Positions 14,731 to 23,457 of a stretch of DNA of 35,288 nt are shown here, in pieces (position 1 is the first letter of the stretch; the number at the start of each line of letters is the position of its first letter). The notes beneath the pieces were generated by a model. The model was not told the origin of the DNA, ran no database searches, and worked only from the letters and a program-made list of their open reading frames with translations. The DNA lies in assembly GCF_003719305.1 (NCBI RefSeq), contig NZ_RARC01000047.1, positions 1 through 35,288 on the forward strand, in the 5' to 3' direction. The DNA comes from Mycolicibacterium stellerae. GTDB lineage: Bacteria > Actinomycetota > Actinomycetes > Mycobacteriales > Mycobacteriaceae. A program made the translations under genes and the position numbers.

Positions 14731-16311
14731 GTGCTCGATCCCAATCCGAGGCCGTGGTGGTCGCACGCGGTGTTCTACCAGGTGTATCCGCGCTCGTTCA
14801 GCGACGACAGCGGCGACGGCGTCGGCGACCTCGACGGGGTGGCCTCGCGGCTGGACTACCTCGAGACGCTGGGCGTCGACGCCATCTGGCTGAACCCGGT
14901 GATGGTGTCGCCGATGGCCGACCACGGCTATGACGTGTCCGACCCGCGTGACGTCGACCCGCTCTTCGGCGGGATGGCGGCGCTGGACCGGCTCATCGAA
15001 GCGGCCCACGCCCGGGGCATCAAGGTGACGATGGACCTGGTCCCCAACCACACCAGCTCGGCGCATCCGTGGTTTCAGGCCGCGCTGGCCGCGGGCCCAG
15101 GGACCGACGCGCGGGAGCGCTACATCTTCCGCGACGGCACCGGCCCCGGTGGGGTGCATCCGCCCAACAACTGGGTGTCGATCTTCGGTGGCCCGGCGTG
15201 GACGCGCATCGTCGAGCCCGACGGCAACCCCGGGCAGTGGTATCTGCATCTGTTCGACGCCGAGCAGCCCGACCTCAACTGGGAGAACCGCGAGGTCTAC
15301 GACGATCTCGAGAAGACGCTGCGGTTCTGGCTGGAACGCGGCGTCGACGGCTTCCGTATCGACGTCGCGCACGGCATGGCCAAGCCCCCCGGCCTACCCG
15401 ACATGGAGATCGTCAAGGCCGAGGTGCTGCTCGCCGACATGGACGACGATCCGAGGTTCAACCACGACGGCGTGCACGACATCCACCGCCACATCCGCAC
15501 GGTGCTCAACGACTACCCACACGCGGTCGCGATCGGCGAGGTGTGGGTGTACGACAACGAGCAGTTCTCCCGTTATCTGCGCGCCGATGAACTGCACCTG
15601 GGCTTCAACTTCCGGCTGTTGCGCGCGAAGTTCGACGCTGCCGATGTCCGCGGTGCGATCGAGAACTCGTTGGCGGCCGCCGCAATCGAGAACGCGATAC
15701 CGACTTGGACACTGTCGAACCACGACGTCGATCGCGACGTCACCCACTACGGCGGCGGCGACGTCGGCCTGGCCCGCGCGTGGGCGATGGCGCTGGTGAT
15801 GCTGGCGCTGCCCGGTGCGGTGTTCATCTACAACGGCGAGGAACTCGGCCTGGCCAACGTCGACCTGCCCGACGAGGCGCTGCGCGATCCGGTGTGGGAG
15901 CGCTCCGGGCACACCCGACGCGGCCGTGACGGGTCGCGGGTGCCGATGCCGTGGGAGGGGGACGCTCCGCCGTTCGGCTTCTCGACGAATCCCGACACCT
16001 GGCTGCCGCTGCCGAAGGAGTGGTCGTCGCTGACGGTCGAGAAGCAGTTGCGCGACCCGGACTCCACGCTGTCGTTCTATCGGGAGGCGCTGCGATTGCG
16101 CGGCGTCCGAGCCGAATTCGACAGCACCGCAATCGAATGGCTGGATTCGCCGGACGACGCGCTGGTCTATCGCTTGGTGGGCGGCGGCCTGGTGTGCGCG
16201 CTGAACGCGGGCAACGAGCCTCTGGCACTGCCGTCCGGTGAGCTGTTATTGACCAGCGCCGAACTGGTCGACGGCAAGTTGCCGCCGAACGCCGCCGCCT
16301 GGGTGGTCTAG
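14731..16311 (+). CDS. aglA: GH13 alpha-glucosidase (Rv2471-like)
   Basis: A 526-residue alpha-amylase-superfamily enzyme that would hydrolyse alpha-1,4 or 1,6 glucosidic bonds of maltose, isomaltose or malto-oligomers. The (beta/alpha)8 motifs are in order: AFYQVYPRSF, DLVPNHTS, GFRIDVAHG with the nucleophile Asp (about residue 209), AIGEVW with the acid/base Glu (about 269) and LSNHDVDR with the stabilising Asp (about 331). A short beta-domain ends the protein, and there is no signal peptide, so it is cytosolic. Start: GTG 14731. The stop lies inside an 18-base tandem duplication, so a second in-frame stop follows 18 bases later. A repeat-type terminator comes next. Confidence 0.94.
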   Translation: MLDPNPRPWWSHAVFYQVYPRSFSDDSGDGVGDLDGVASRLDYLETLGVDAIWLNPVMVSPMADHGYDVSDPRDVDPLFGGMAALDRLIEAAHARGIKVTMDLVPNHTSSAHPWFQAALAAGPGTDARERYIFRDGTGPGGVHPPNNWVSIFGGPAWTRIVEPDGNPGQWYLHLFDAEQPDLNWENREVYDDLEKTLRFWLERGVDGFRIDVAHGMAKPPGLPDMEIVKAEVLLADMDDDPRFNHDGVHDIHRHIRTVLNDYPHAVAIGEVWVYDNEQFSRYLRADELHLGFNFRLLRAKFDAADVRGAIENSLAAAAIENAIPTWTLSNHDVDRDVTHYGGGDVGLARAWAMALVMLALPGAVFIYNGEELGLANVDLPDEALRDPVWERSGHTRRGRDGSRVPMPWEGDAPPFGFSTNPDTWLPLPKEWSSLTVEKQLRDPDSTLSFYREALRLRGVRAEFDSTAIEWLDSPDDALVYRLVGGGLVCALNAGNEPLALPSGELLLTSAELVDGKLPPNAAAWVV

Positions 16312-16339
16312 TTCTCCTGGCTGGTCTAGTTCTCCTGGC
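16304..16339 (+). repeat. 18-bp tandem duplication across the aglA stop codon
   Basis: TGGTCTAGTTCTCCTGGC occurs twice without a gap (16304-16321 and 16322-16339). The first copy holds the aglA stop TAG (16309-16311). Because 18 is a multiple of three, the second TAG (16327-16329) is in the same frame. The second copy runs into the left arm of the palindromic terminator. Confidence 0.9.
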
Positions 16340-16397
16340 GAGCAGACGCAAAAGTACCCATTTCTCGGGGGTTTCGGGTACATATGCGACTGCTCGC
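16338..16397 (+). terminator. palindromic repeat/terminator hairpin, copy 2, after aglA
   Basis: The left arm (16338-16359) and right arm (16376-16397) pair as 8 bases, a mismatch, 4 bases, an AT-rich internal loop and 6 bases (GTACCC/GGGTAC), with a 16-base apical loop. The left arm starts with the same GCGAGCAGACGCAAA as copy 1. It lies 27 bases after the aglA stop and should end its transcription, though this copy is more degenerate than the others. Confidence 0.7.
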
Positions 16398-16469
16398 GCC
16401 AGTGTGGAGTACTAACAGAAGCGCGCTCATCCACAGCTTCGCTGCGCGGCGTCCACGTGACGCCGGCGA

Positions 16470-16487
16470 GGCTCCAGCATTGGAGCC
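16470..16487 (+). promoter_or_regulatory. palindrome abutting the start codon of the AbiEi-like gene
   Basis: GGCTCC (16470-16475) and GGAGCC (16482-16487) are perfect 6-base arms around AGCATT, ending at the base before GTG 16488. The right arm contains GGAG, but only 2 bases from the start. It could be an operator for the gene's own HTH domain or a hairpin covering the ribosome site. The arms are seen; the role is inference. Confidence 0.4.
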
Positions 16488-17369
16488 GTGTTCATCGACG
16501 ACTTCTTTTCTGTGAACGGGGGCCTGGCGACCACGCAACAGCTACGTGCCGTGATGTCGCACAAGATGCTGAGATCCCATCTAAGACGCGGGACGATTGT
16601 CCGCGTTCGGCATGGCGTCTATGCGCCGAGACTGCCCGATATCCGCACGCGGTTGGCCGCACTCGATTTGGTCGCAGGCAAGCCGGTGGTCGCGTGCATG
16701 AGCACAGCGGCAGATCTCTACGGGTTCAATACCGAGCCGGAGGACAGCATCCACGTTCTCGATCCGGGAATTCGGATGCGACCATCCGCCGAGCTGACGG
16801 TTCACCAGCGTGTCGGGGCACCGCTCAAGCGAGTTCAAGGCCGACTGGCGACGGCCCCGGCCTGGACCACTGTCGAGATGGCGCGAACACTGCGGCGCCC
16901 GCGAGGCTTGGCGGTACTCGACGCTGCGCTGCACGTCGGCGCCTGCACTCGCGACGAGCTGTCGAGCACGGTGGGTGAACAGAAGGGCCGACGAGGCATC
17001 GTGAACGTCCGCGAACTCGTCGAGTATGCCGACGGGCGGGCAGAGTCCGCCATGGAAAGCGAAACACGGTTGGTGTTCATCGACGGTGGCGTTCCGATGC
17101 CCGAACTCCAGTACGTCATCGTCGACCGGTGCGGGAAGCAATGGCGGGTCGACTTCGCATGGCCCGAGGCCATGCTTGTCGCGGAGTACGACAGCGCCGA
17201 CTGGCACGCCAATCCCGATGCATTCAGGCACGACCGCTTAAAAACCTCGCGGCTGCAGGAGTGCGGCTGGTTTGTGATGCCTATCGTCGTCGACGATGTT
17301 CGTCGCAACCCATGGGATCTCGTCGCGCGGGTGTTCACTCATCTCGAGCGCCCACAGCTCACCGGCTAA
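16488..17369 (+). CDS. AbiEi-type antitoxin-like HTH protein with C-terminal DUF559 (PD-(D/E)XK-like) domain
   Basis: A 293-residue protein of a family abundant in mycobacteria. The N-terminal ~50 residues (GGLATTQQLRAVMS, then RGTIVRVRHGVYA) are the winged-helix domain shared with AbiEi antitoxins. The C-terminal ~100 residues are DUF559/VSR-like: ESAMESETR, then QWRVDFAWPEAMLVAEYDSADWH, with Glu, Asp and E-Y-D where a PD-(D/E)XK active site is expected. The usual Lys is not obvious. No AbiEii nucleotidyltransferase partner lies nearby, so a classical type IV toxin-antitoxin pair is not supported. Start: GTG 16488, which lines up with the family N-terminus. The gene is bracketed by two copies of the palindromic repeat, and nothing like it is recalled at this place in M. 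tuberculosis. Confidence 0.8.
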   Translation: MFIDDFFSVNGGLATTQQLRAVMSHKMLRSHLRRGTIVRVRHGVYAPRLPDIRTRLAALDLVAGKPVVACMSTAADLYGFNTEPEDSIHVLDPGIRMRPSAELTVHQRVGAPLKRVQGRLATAPAWTTVEMARTLRRPRGLAVLDAALHVGACTRDELSSTVGEQKGRRGIVNVRELVEYADGRAESAMESETRLVFIDGGVPMPELQYVIVDRCGKQWRVDFAWPEAMLVAEYDSADWHANPDAFRHDRLKTSRLQECGWFVMPIVVDDVRRNPWDLVARVFTHLERPQLTG

Positions 17370-17391
17370 CACTGCGGGGCCAATCTACCTG

Positions 17392-17453
17392 CGCGAGCAG
17401 ACGCAAAAGTACCCGAAAAGCCTTCAAAAAGGGTACTTTTGCGACTGCTCGCG
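17392..17453. terminator. palindromic repeat/bidirectional terminator, copy 3
   Basis: Arms CGCGAGCAG-A-CGCAAAAGTACCC (17392-17414) and its near-complement (17431-17453) give 9 pairs, one A-A mismatch and 13 pairs around a 16-base A-rich loop. It sits exactly between convergent stops (17369 on +, 17463 on -) and would work in both directions. The arms match copies 1 and 2. Confidence 0.8.
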
Positions 17454-17462
17454 AGGAGAAAG

Positions 17463-18155
17463 TTAGCGCAGGACGACGGCGGGGTCGCCGCGGCGGCGAT
17501 ACACCGAGCCGAACCTCGCATCGATCCGCAGCCATGCTGGCAACGCACGCACGCGCACGATCTCGTCGGCGGCCACGGTATCGGGGTCCAGCCCCATGCC
17601 CTGGCCAGCCGCCGCCGATGACTGCGGCAGGAAACCCATTGCGGTCAAGGCGAATACGCACCGCATCGGGATGGCGACGTCGCCCTGCGGCGAACTGACC
17701 GCAAGGACCTCCTGATCCAGCAGCGACACCGGCGGCCCGTGAGTGCTGCCATGTTCCTTCGCCAGCACGACGCCACGCTGCGCCAGCTCGAGCACCACCC
17801 GCGCGGGCACGTCGTCGATATGGGCGAAGCCTGTGTCAGGAGGCAGCACACCGCGCCACGCCGAATCCATCGGAAAGCCGGGGTCGACGCGACCGCTGCG
17901 GTCCATCGCGCCAAGGCCATCGGCGAGCGCGTCGGCCCCTGCACTCAGGTCCGCCGGTCGCACCCGGCCCGCCACCACCCGGCTCGCCAGCACATCGAAA
18001 CCGGTTGCGACCCAGGCCACCACCAAACCCTTCGACCGCTCCCGCAACCGGATAACCGCAGCATCGTCGAGTCGCACGGCCCGCTCAACGAACGTCGCGA
18101 GATCCTCGCGGTGGGTGGCGTCCTCCAGCCAGATGCCCCGCTCGGGGCTACTCAT
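17463..18155 (-). CDS. conserved hypothetical protein (Rv2474c homologue)
   Basis: A 230-residue soluble protein with no motif I can name. Visible stretches are an N-terminal acidic helix (LATFVERAVRLDDAAVIRLRER), FDVLASRVVAGRV, and the C-terminal RIDARFGSVYRRRGDPAVVLR. Length and position match Rv2474c. The start ATG 18155 overlaps the thioesterase stop as ATGA, so it is translationally coupled to it and to gdh above. The TAA stop is 10 bases from the bidirectional hairpin that ends the operon. The function is unknown; the constant link to a thioesterase and gdh suggests a metabolic accessory role, which is inference. Confidence 0.88.
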   Translation of the reverse strand: MSSPERGIWLEDATHREDLATFVERAVRLDDAAVIRLRERSKGLVVAWVATGFDVLASRVVAGRVRPADLSAGADALADGLGAMDRSGRVDPGFPMDSAWRGVLPPDTGFAHIDDVPARVVLELAQRGVVLAKEHGSTHGPPVSLLDQEVLAVSSPQGDVAIPMRCVFALTAMGFLPQSSAAAGQGMGLDPDTVAADEIVRVRALPAWLRIDARFGSVYRRRGDPAVVLR

Positions 18156-18562
18156 CGAAGCCAGCGCTGCAGATATTCTTGTTGTGCTGGCGAAAGCCGT
18201 TGCAGACGCTGCTCTTTGATGTGCACGGTGGCCAACTGTGTCTCGGCGATAACCGCTGGTCTGGAGTCGGCGGGTTTGTTCACCGACCGCACCTCATAGC
18301 CGATGGTGAAGTCGACGGCGCGCACCCGCTTCGACCACATCGTCACTTGCAGCGGCGAGTCCCTCAACCGTAACTGCCCTTTGTAGAGGATCTTGACCTC
18401 GTGGATGAGCAGACCAATCTCGTCGATGACGTCTTCGAACGGCTCACGCAGGAAAGGGATTCGCGCCTCTTCGAGGATGGTGACCATGGTGGCGTGGTTG
18501 ATGTGCTGGTACATGTCGATGTCCGACCAGCGCACCTGCACCGGCGCTACGAATCCCGTCAC
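18152..18562 (-). CDS. hot-dog fold acyl-CoA thioesterase (4HBT type, Rv2475c homologue)
   Basis: A 136-residue single hot-dog domain likely to hydrolyse an acyl-CoA. The 4HBT signature is clear: RWSDIDMYQHINHATMVTILEEAR, with the catalytic Asp in the D-x-D/H-x-N region, then the strand LIHEVKILYKGQLRLRDSPLQV. Length is typical of the YbgC/FcbC group. The start GTG 18562 overlaps the gdh stop as GTGA, and its stop overlaps the next ATG, so three genes form one coupled unit. The substrate is not deducible. Confidence 0.92.
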   Translation of the reverse strand: MTGFVAPVQVRWSDIDMYQHINHATMVTILEEARIPFLREPFEDVIDEIGLLIHEVKILYKGQLRLRDSPLQVTMWSKRVRAVDFTIGYEVRSVNKPADSRPAVIAETQLATVHIKEQRLQRLSPAQQEYLQRWLR

Positions 18563-21500
18563 CCAGTGGTCCCCGTTCCGCTCGTTCGTGTCATGCTGCG
18601 GATCTGACGCGCGGCGACCGACAATGTCGCGAGGTCACGCTCATCGGACTGGTAAATCTCGTCCAAAGTGCGGCGCGCACGCTGCACACGAGAGCCGTTG
18701 ATCAGCTCCCACTCGGCGATTTTCTCCTCACCGCTCTCCTCCACCTCGCCGACGGCGAGCACATCGAAGCACAGCGAGCGAAGCGAGCCGTAGATATCGT
18801 CGCGAATCGCCAACCGGGCCAACGAATGCCAGCGGTCGTCGCGTGGAAGCCCGGATACCGCGGTCAGCAGTGCGTCCGAGTTGAGGTAGTCCATCAGCGC
18901 GAAGTACGTGTCGGCCACTTCCGCGGGCTCGCGGTCGACGATGTCGGCGATGTCGATGATGTCGAGCAGGCTGTATTGGTACAGGCCCGACGCGACCTTG
19001 TACGCCAGGTCTTCCGACGCGCCGTGTGCGGAGAATTGGCCGACTTCCTTCTCGACGATCGCGCGGTCGTCGCCGCGGAGCCACTCCCGCATGCGCGGGG
19101 TCAGCTCGGCCACCTTCTTGGCGAACCGATTGATTTCAGCCCCGACCGCCAGCGGCTGCGGCCGGTAGTTGAGCAGCCAGCGTCCGGCGCGATCGATCTG
19201 CCTGCGAAGATCCAGTGTCAACCGGTCAGACACGTTCACCGCCACATTGGCATCACGGATGGCGCGCCACACCTCGTCGATGCGGAAGATCGCGTCGGTG
19301 GCGACGTACGACCGCACCGCGTCCACAGGTCCAACGCCGACATCGTCCATCACCCGGTACACATACGAGATGCCCGCGGTGTCGACGAGATCGTTGACGA
19401 GCATCGTGGTGATGATTTCCCGACGCAGTTGGTGCGAACGGATCTCCGCCCCGAATTCGTCCCGCAGCCGGGTCGGGAAGTAGCTCGGCAGCCGGGCCGC
19501 GAAAACCTCTTGGTCCGGAAGATCGCTGGCCAACACCTGGTCCTTGAGGTTCAGCTTGACGTGTGCCATCAGCGTCGCGAGTTCCGGTGAGGTGAGCCCG
19601 ATTCCGGCCTCGGTACGCCGCCGTATCTCCTTCTCCGACGGGAGTGCCTCGAGTTCGCGGTTCAGCCCGCGCTCGGACTCGAGATCCTTGATCTGGCGAG
19701 CGTGCACCGGCAGCAGGCTGGCCGCATTGGCTCTGCTGGTGCCCATCAGGTCGTTCTGGTCCTTGTTGTCGATGAGCACCAGGTCGCCGACCTCGTCGGT
19801 CATCGACAGCAGGAGGTTCGTCCGGTCTTCCGGCTTCACCTTGCCGTTGCTGACCAGCGCATCGATCAGGATCTTGATGTTGACCTCATGGTCGGAGCAG
19901 TCAACGCCAGCGGAATTGTCGAGCGCATCGGTGTTGATCCGGCCACCGGCGAGGTCGAATTCGACACGGCCAAGCGATGTGACGCCGAGGTTGCCGCCCT
20001 CGCCGATCACCTTGGCGCGCACCTGGTTTCCGTTCACCCGGATCATGTCGTTGGCGCGGTCGCCGACATCGGCATCGGACTCGGTTTCGGCCTTGATGTA
20101 AGTGCCGATACCGCCGTTGAACAGCAGGTCCACCGGCGCCTTCAGGATCCTGCGCAGCAGCTCCGGCGGCGGTAACTCCTCGACGTCGTCCTCGATGCCG
20201 AGTGCGGCGCGGACCTGCGGGCTGATCGGGATCGACTTCTGCTCGCGGCTGTAGATGCCGCCGCCCTCGCTGATCAGCGACTTGTCGTAGTCGTCCCACG
20301 TCGAGCGCGGCAGCTCGAACATGCGCTTGCGTTCCTCCCACGATGTCGCGGCGTCGGGGTTCGGGTCGAGGAACACGTGCATATGGTTGAACGCGGCCAC
20401 CAGCCGGATGTGTTGGGACAGCAGCATTCCGTTGCCGAACACGTCCCCGCTCATGTCACCGATTCCGACGACGGTGAAGTCCTCGGACTGGGTGTCAACG
20501 CCCATTTCGAGGAAGTGCCGCTTGACGCTCTCCCAAGCACCCTTGGCGGTGATGCCCATCGCCTTGTGGTCATAACCGACCGAACCGCCGGATGCGAAGG
20601 CGTCGCCGAGCCAGAAGCCGTAGGACTTCGCGACCTCGTTGGCGATGTCGGAGAAAGTCGCCGTGCCCTTGTCCGCGGCCACCACGAGGTAGGCGTCGTC
20701 ACTGTCGCGGCGCACGACCTCGGTTGGGGTGACGACGTTTCCGGTGGTCTGGTCGACGTTGTCGGTCAGGTCGAGCAACCCCGAGATGAACAGCTTGTAG
20801 CAGGCGATACCCTCGGCGCGCTGTGCGTCGCGGTCGGCGGCCGCGTCGCCGGAGGGCGGCGGGGGTTGCTTGACGACGAATCCGCCCTTGGCGCCAACCG
20901 GGACGATGACGGCGTTCTTCACGGCCTGCGCCTTGACCAGGCCGAGGATCTCGGTGCGGAAATCCTCCTTGCGATCCGACCAGCGCAGGCCGCCGCGGGC
21001 GACGAAGCCGAACCGCAGGTGCACACCCTCGACGCGCGGCGAGTAGACGAAGATCTCGAACTTCGGCCGCGGCAGTGGAAGTTCGTCAATCAACTGCGAG
21101 TTCAGCTTGACCGACAGCACGTTCTGCGCGCGAGCCGAATCTGCTCTGCTGACAAAGTAGTTGGTGCGCAGCGTGGCCTGGATCATCGACGCGAAGCCAC
21201 GCAGCACGCGGTCGGTGTCCAAGCTGGTCAGCGCGTCGATATCGGCGGCCACCGATGCGGCGGCGGCCTGCGCGGCCTTCCTGTCGGGATCGGCTGCCGG
21301 GTCGAACATCGCTTCGAACAGCTCGACCAGCGACCGGGCGGTGCCAGGGTTCCCGTTGAGCACGCCCTCGATGTGGGTCTGGCTGTACGGAAAACCGGCC
21401 TGCCGCAAGTACTTCGCGTAGGTCCGCAGAATCACGACCTGCTGCCACGTCAGGCGTGCGCGCAGAACCAGCTCGTTGAACCGGTCGATCTCGGTGCGAC

Positions 21501-23403
21501 CATGCCAAATCGCGGTCACCGCGTCGGCGAACCGCACCGCGGTGGCGTCCCGTTCGGGCCCCTCCGGTTCATCGGGAATATCGCTGAACACCGAGATCTT
21601 GAACTGGTAGATCCACACCGGGAGCCCGTCGGGGCGCGTCACGGTGAACGGCCGCTCTTCGAGCACGATCACGCCCATCGACTGCAGCATCGGCAGCAAT
21701 TGGCTCAGTGACGCCGATCGCCCGCCGAGGTACCAGATGAGCTGCGCCGAGCCGTCCCTGCCGTCCTCGGAGAACACCAGCTTGACGGAATTATCCTGCA
21801 GCTCTTCGATGATCGCGATGTCGTTGATTGCGTCCCCGGGGGCGACAGCCTGCTTGTAGACCTCCGGGAACGCCATCGAGTAGTGCTCGGCCTTGACCTG
21901 ATCGATCGACCCGGTCTTGACCGCACCGAGCAGTCGGTCGCCCCAGGTTCGCGTCGCCTCGGTGAGCAGATCCTGGATGCGCGTCTCGTTGCGGAGCGAG
22001 ACATCCACACTGCCCGGTCGAGATCCCTCGGGCAGACGGACAGTGAAATGCACTACTGCCCAAGGTGATTCGCTGACACGCGCGGTGTATTCGATGCTTT
22101 CGCCGCCGAGCTCGCGGACGAGGATGTCCTGCATTTCCAGGCGCACCGCGGTGGTGTACCGGTCGCGTGGCAGGTAGACCAGGCAGGACACGAAGTGGGC
22201 GAGCTGATCGGCGCGCAGGAACAGCAACGTGCGCCGGCGCGAGCCCAAATCGACGACGGCCATCGCCATGTCCAACAGTTCGCGAGAGCTGAGCGCGAAA
22301 AGCTCCGACCGGGGAATGGTCTGGATGATGTCGAGCAACAGTTGCGGAGGATGGCTCGGATCACGCTGCGCCATCGCGACCGCTTCGCTGACCCGCCGCG
22401 AAATCAGCGGAATCTCCATCACATTGGCGTTCATGGCGGCGACCGTGAACAACCCGACGAAGCGGTGCTCGATGGCCTGATGGCCGGGGTGTTCGCGGAC
22501 GACGACGATGTAGGGGTATGCGCCGTAACGCAGGAAGCTGGGGATGGTCGCCTGCGCGAGCACCAGCAGATCGTCGCTGTCGGTGAGTTGCGGCAGGACC
22601 TCATCCCTGAAGCGGAGGACGCCGAGGCGGCTCGACGAGTCGACCGACGACTGCCCGCCCTGAACCGGGCACCTTTGATAGCCGAGCAGGACGAAATGCC
22701 CGTCGGCGAGCCATCGCAGCAGCTCCGCCACGTCCTTGCGGTCTGCGCCAGGGAAGCGTCCCTCCGGGTCGGTGTCGAGCTCGTTGGCAAGGCCGAGCAG
22801 CGTCCCTGACAATGCCCGCGAGTCCAGGGCAACCTGACGGGCATCCGCGAGTACGCCCGGCAGCGAACGCTTGGCCTCCTCGACCGCCTTGGGGTCGACG
22901 GAGCTGGACAGCTGGATGTGGATCCACGCCTCGTCGACGGCTTCCCGGGAGTTGTCGGCCTCCGAAGAGGGCTGGATGTCCAGCAGCTCACCGGTCGGGC
23001 TGCGCCGCACCCGCAGGATCGGATTCATGATCGCCTTGTAGGCCACTCCGAGCCGGTGCAGCAGCACGGTGACCGAGTCCATCAACAGCGTCGCGTAGTC
23101 GGTGACGATCTGTATCGACGGGCCGAATCCGCCGGGGTCGTCTGACGGGTAGACCGCGACGAGCGTTTCCCCGACCCGCCGCCGCCTACCCAGGTTGTAG
23201 TGCGCCGAAAGCAGGTTCGGCGACATCAACTTGCCCGCGGCGCCCATATCGACCGGGCCGGTGGCCGCGTCGCTGATGGGCGCATCGCCGTGCGGCCCGT
23301 GATAGGTCGCGATGTAGGCCCTGGCGAGTTTGTCCAGGCTGGCCGGCAGACTCGCTTTTTCAGTCGGCCCCTCGATCGCCCCCGCCCTCGGATTGACCGT
23401 CAT
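18559..23403 (-). CDS. gdh: NAD-dependent glutamate dehydrogenase, large (~180 kDa) class
   Basis: A 1614-residue enzyme that deaminates glutamate to 2-oxoglutarate, linking nitrogen and carbon metabolism; M. tuberculosis Rv2476c is of the same class and is inhibited by GarA. The N-terminal ~700 residues are the large regulatory ACT/helical region. The catalytic core begins near residue 800 with RGGLRWSDRKEDFRTEILGLV and PVGAKGGFVV, carrying the catalytic lysines; GIGDMSGDVFGNG further on lies in the NAD-binding half. A helical C-terminal domain follows. Start: ATG 23403 (MTVNPRAGAIEG), with AGGAG 8 bases upstream; an in-frame start at 23445 lacks this. Its TGA overlaps the thioesterase GTG. 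Confidence 0.96.
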   Translation of the reverse strand: MTVNPRAGAIEGPTEKASLPASLDKLARAYIATYHGPHGDAPISDAATGPVDMGAAGKLMSPNLLSAHYNLGRRRRVGETLVAVYPSDDPGGFGPSIQIVTDYATLLMDSVTVLLHRLGVAYKAIMNPILRVRRSPTGELLDIQPSSEADNSREAVDEAWIHIQLSSSVDPKAVEEAKRSLPGVLADARQVALDSRALSGTLLGLANELDTDPEGRFPGADRKDVAELLRWLADGHFVLLGYQRCPVQGGQSSVDSSSRLGVLRFRDEVLPQLTDSDDLLVLAQATIPSFLRYGAYPYIVVVREHPGHQAIEHRFVGLFTVAAMNANVMEIPLISRRVSEAVAMAQRDPSHPPQLLLDIIQTIPRSELFALSSRELLDMAMAVVDLGSRRRTLLFLRADQLAHFVSCLVYLPRDRYTTAVRLEMQDILVRELGGESIEYTARVSESPWAVVHFTVRLPEGSRPGSVDVSLRNETRIQDLLTEATRTWGDRLLGAVKTGSIDQVKAEHYSMAFPEVYKQAVAPGDAINDIAIIEELQDNSVKLVFSEDGRDGSAQLIWYLGGRSASLSQLLPMLQSMGVIVLEERPFTVTRPDGLPVWIYQFKISVFSDIPDEPEGPERDATAVRFADAVTAIWHGRTEIDRFNELVLRARLTWQQVVILRTYAKYLRQAGFPYSQTHIEGVLNGNPGTARSLVELFEAMFDPAADPDRKAAQAAAASVAADIDALTSLDTDRVLRGFASMIQATLRTNYFVSRADSARAQNVLSVKLNSQLIDELPLPRPKFEIFVYSPRVEGVHLRFGFVARGGLRWSDRKEDFRTEILGLVKAQAVKNAVIVPVGAKGGFVVKQPPPPSGDAAADRDAQRAEGIACYKLFISGLLDLTDNVDQTTGNVVTPTEVVRRDSDDAYLVVAADKGTATFSDIANEVAKSYGFWLGDAFASGGSVGYDHKAMGITAKGAWESVKRHFLEMGVDTQSEDFTVVGIGDMSGDVFGNGMLLSQHIRLVAAFNHMHVFLDPNPDAATSWEERKRMFELPRSTWDDYDKSLISEGGGIYSREQKSIPISPQVRAALGIEDDVEELPPPELLRRILKAPVDLLFNGGIGTYIKAETESDADVGDRANDMIRVNGNQVRAKVIGEGGNLGVTSLGRVEFDLAGGRINTDALDNSAGVDCSDHEVNIKILIDALVSNGKVKPEDRTNLLLSMTDEVGDLVLIDNKDQNDLMGTSRANAASLLPVHARQIKDLESERGLNRELEALPSEKEIRRRTEAGIGLTSPELATLMAHVKLNLKDQVLASDLPDQEVFAARLPSYFPTRLRDEFGAEIRSHQLRREIITTMLVNDLVDTAGISYVYRVMDDVGVGPVDAVRSYVATDAIFRIDEVWRAIRDANVAVNVSDRLTLDLRRQIDRAGRWLLNYRPQPLAVGAEINRFAKKVAELTPRMREWLRGDDRAIVEKEVGQFSAHGASEDLAYKVASGLYQYSLLDIIDIADIVDREPAEVADTYFALMDYLNSDALLTAVSGLPRDDRWHSLARLAIRDDIYGSLRSLCFDVLAVGEVEESGEEKIAEWELINGSRVQRARRTLDEIYQSDERDLATLSVAARQIRSMTRTSGTGTTG

Positions 23404-23457
23404 GCGACTCGCTCCTGACTGACCGCTGCGCACCGTCGTTGGCACGCAGAGGCGACA

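Noticed and set aside
16488..17369. A complete type IV AbiE toxin-antitoxin pair
   Set aside because: Only the AbiEi-like HTH protein with a DUF559 domain is present; no nucleotidyltransferase toxin gene lies next to it.
20377..21711. Plus-strand open frame inside gdh
   Set aside because: Antisense to the conserved catalytic region of glutamate dehydrogenase; composition is not protein-like.
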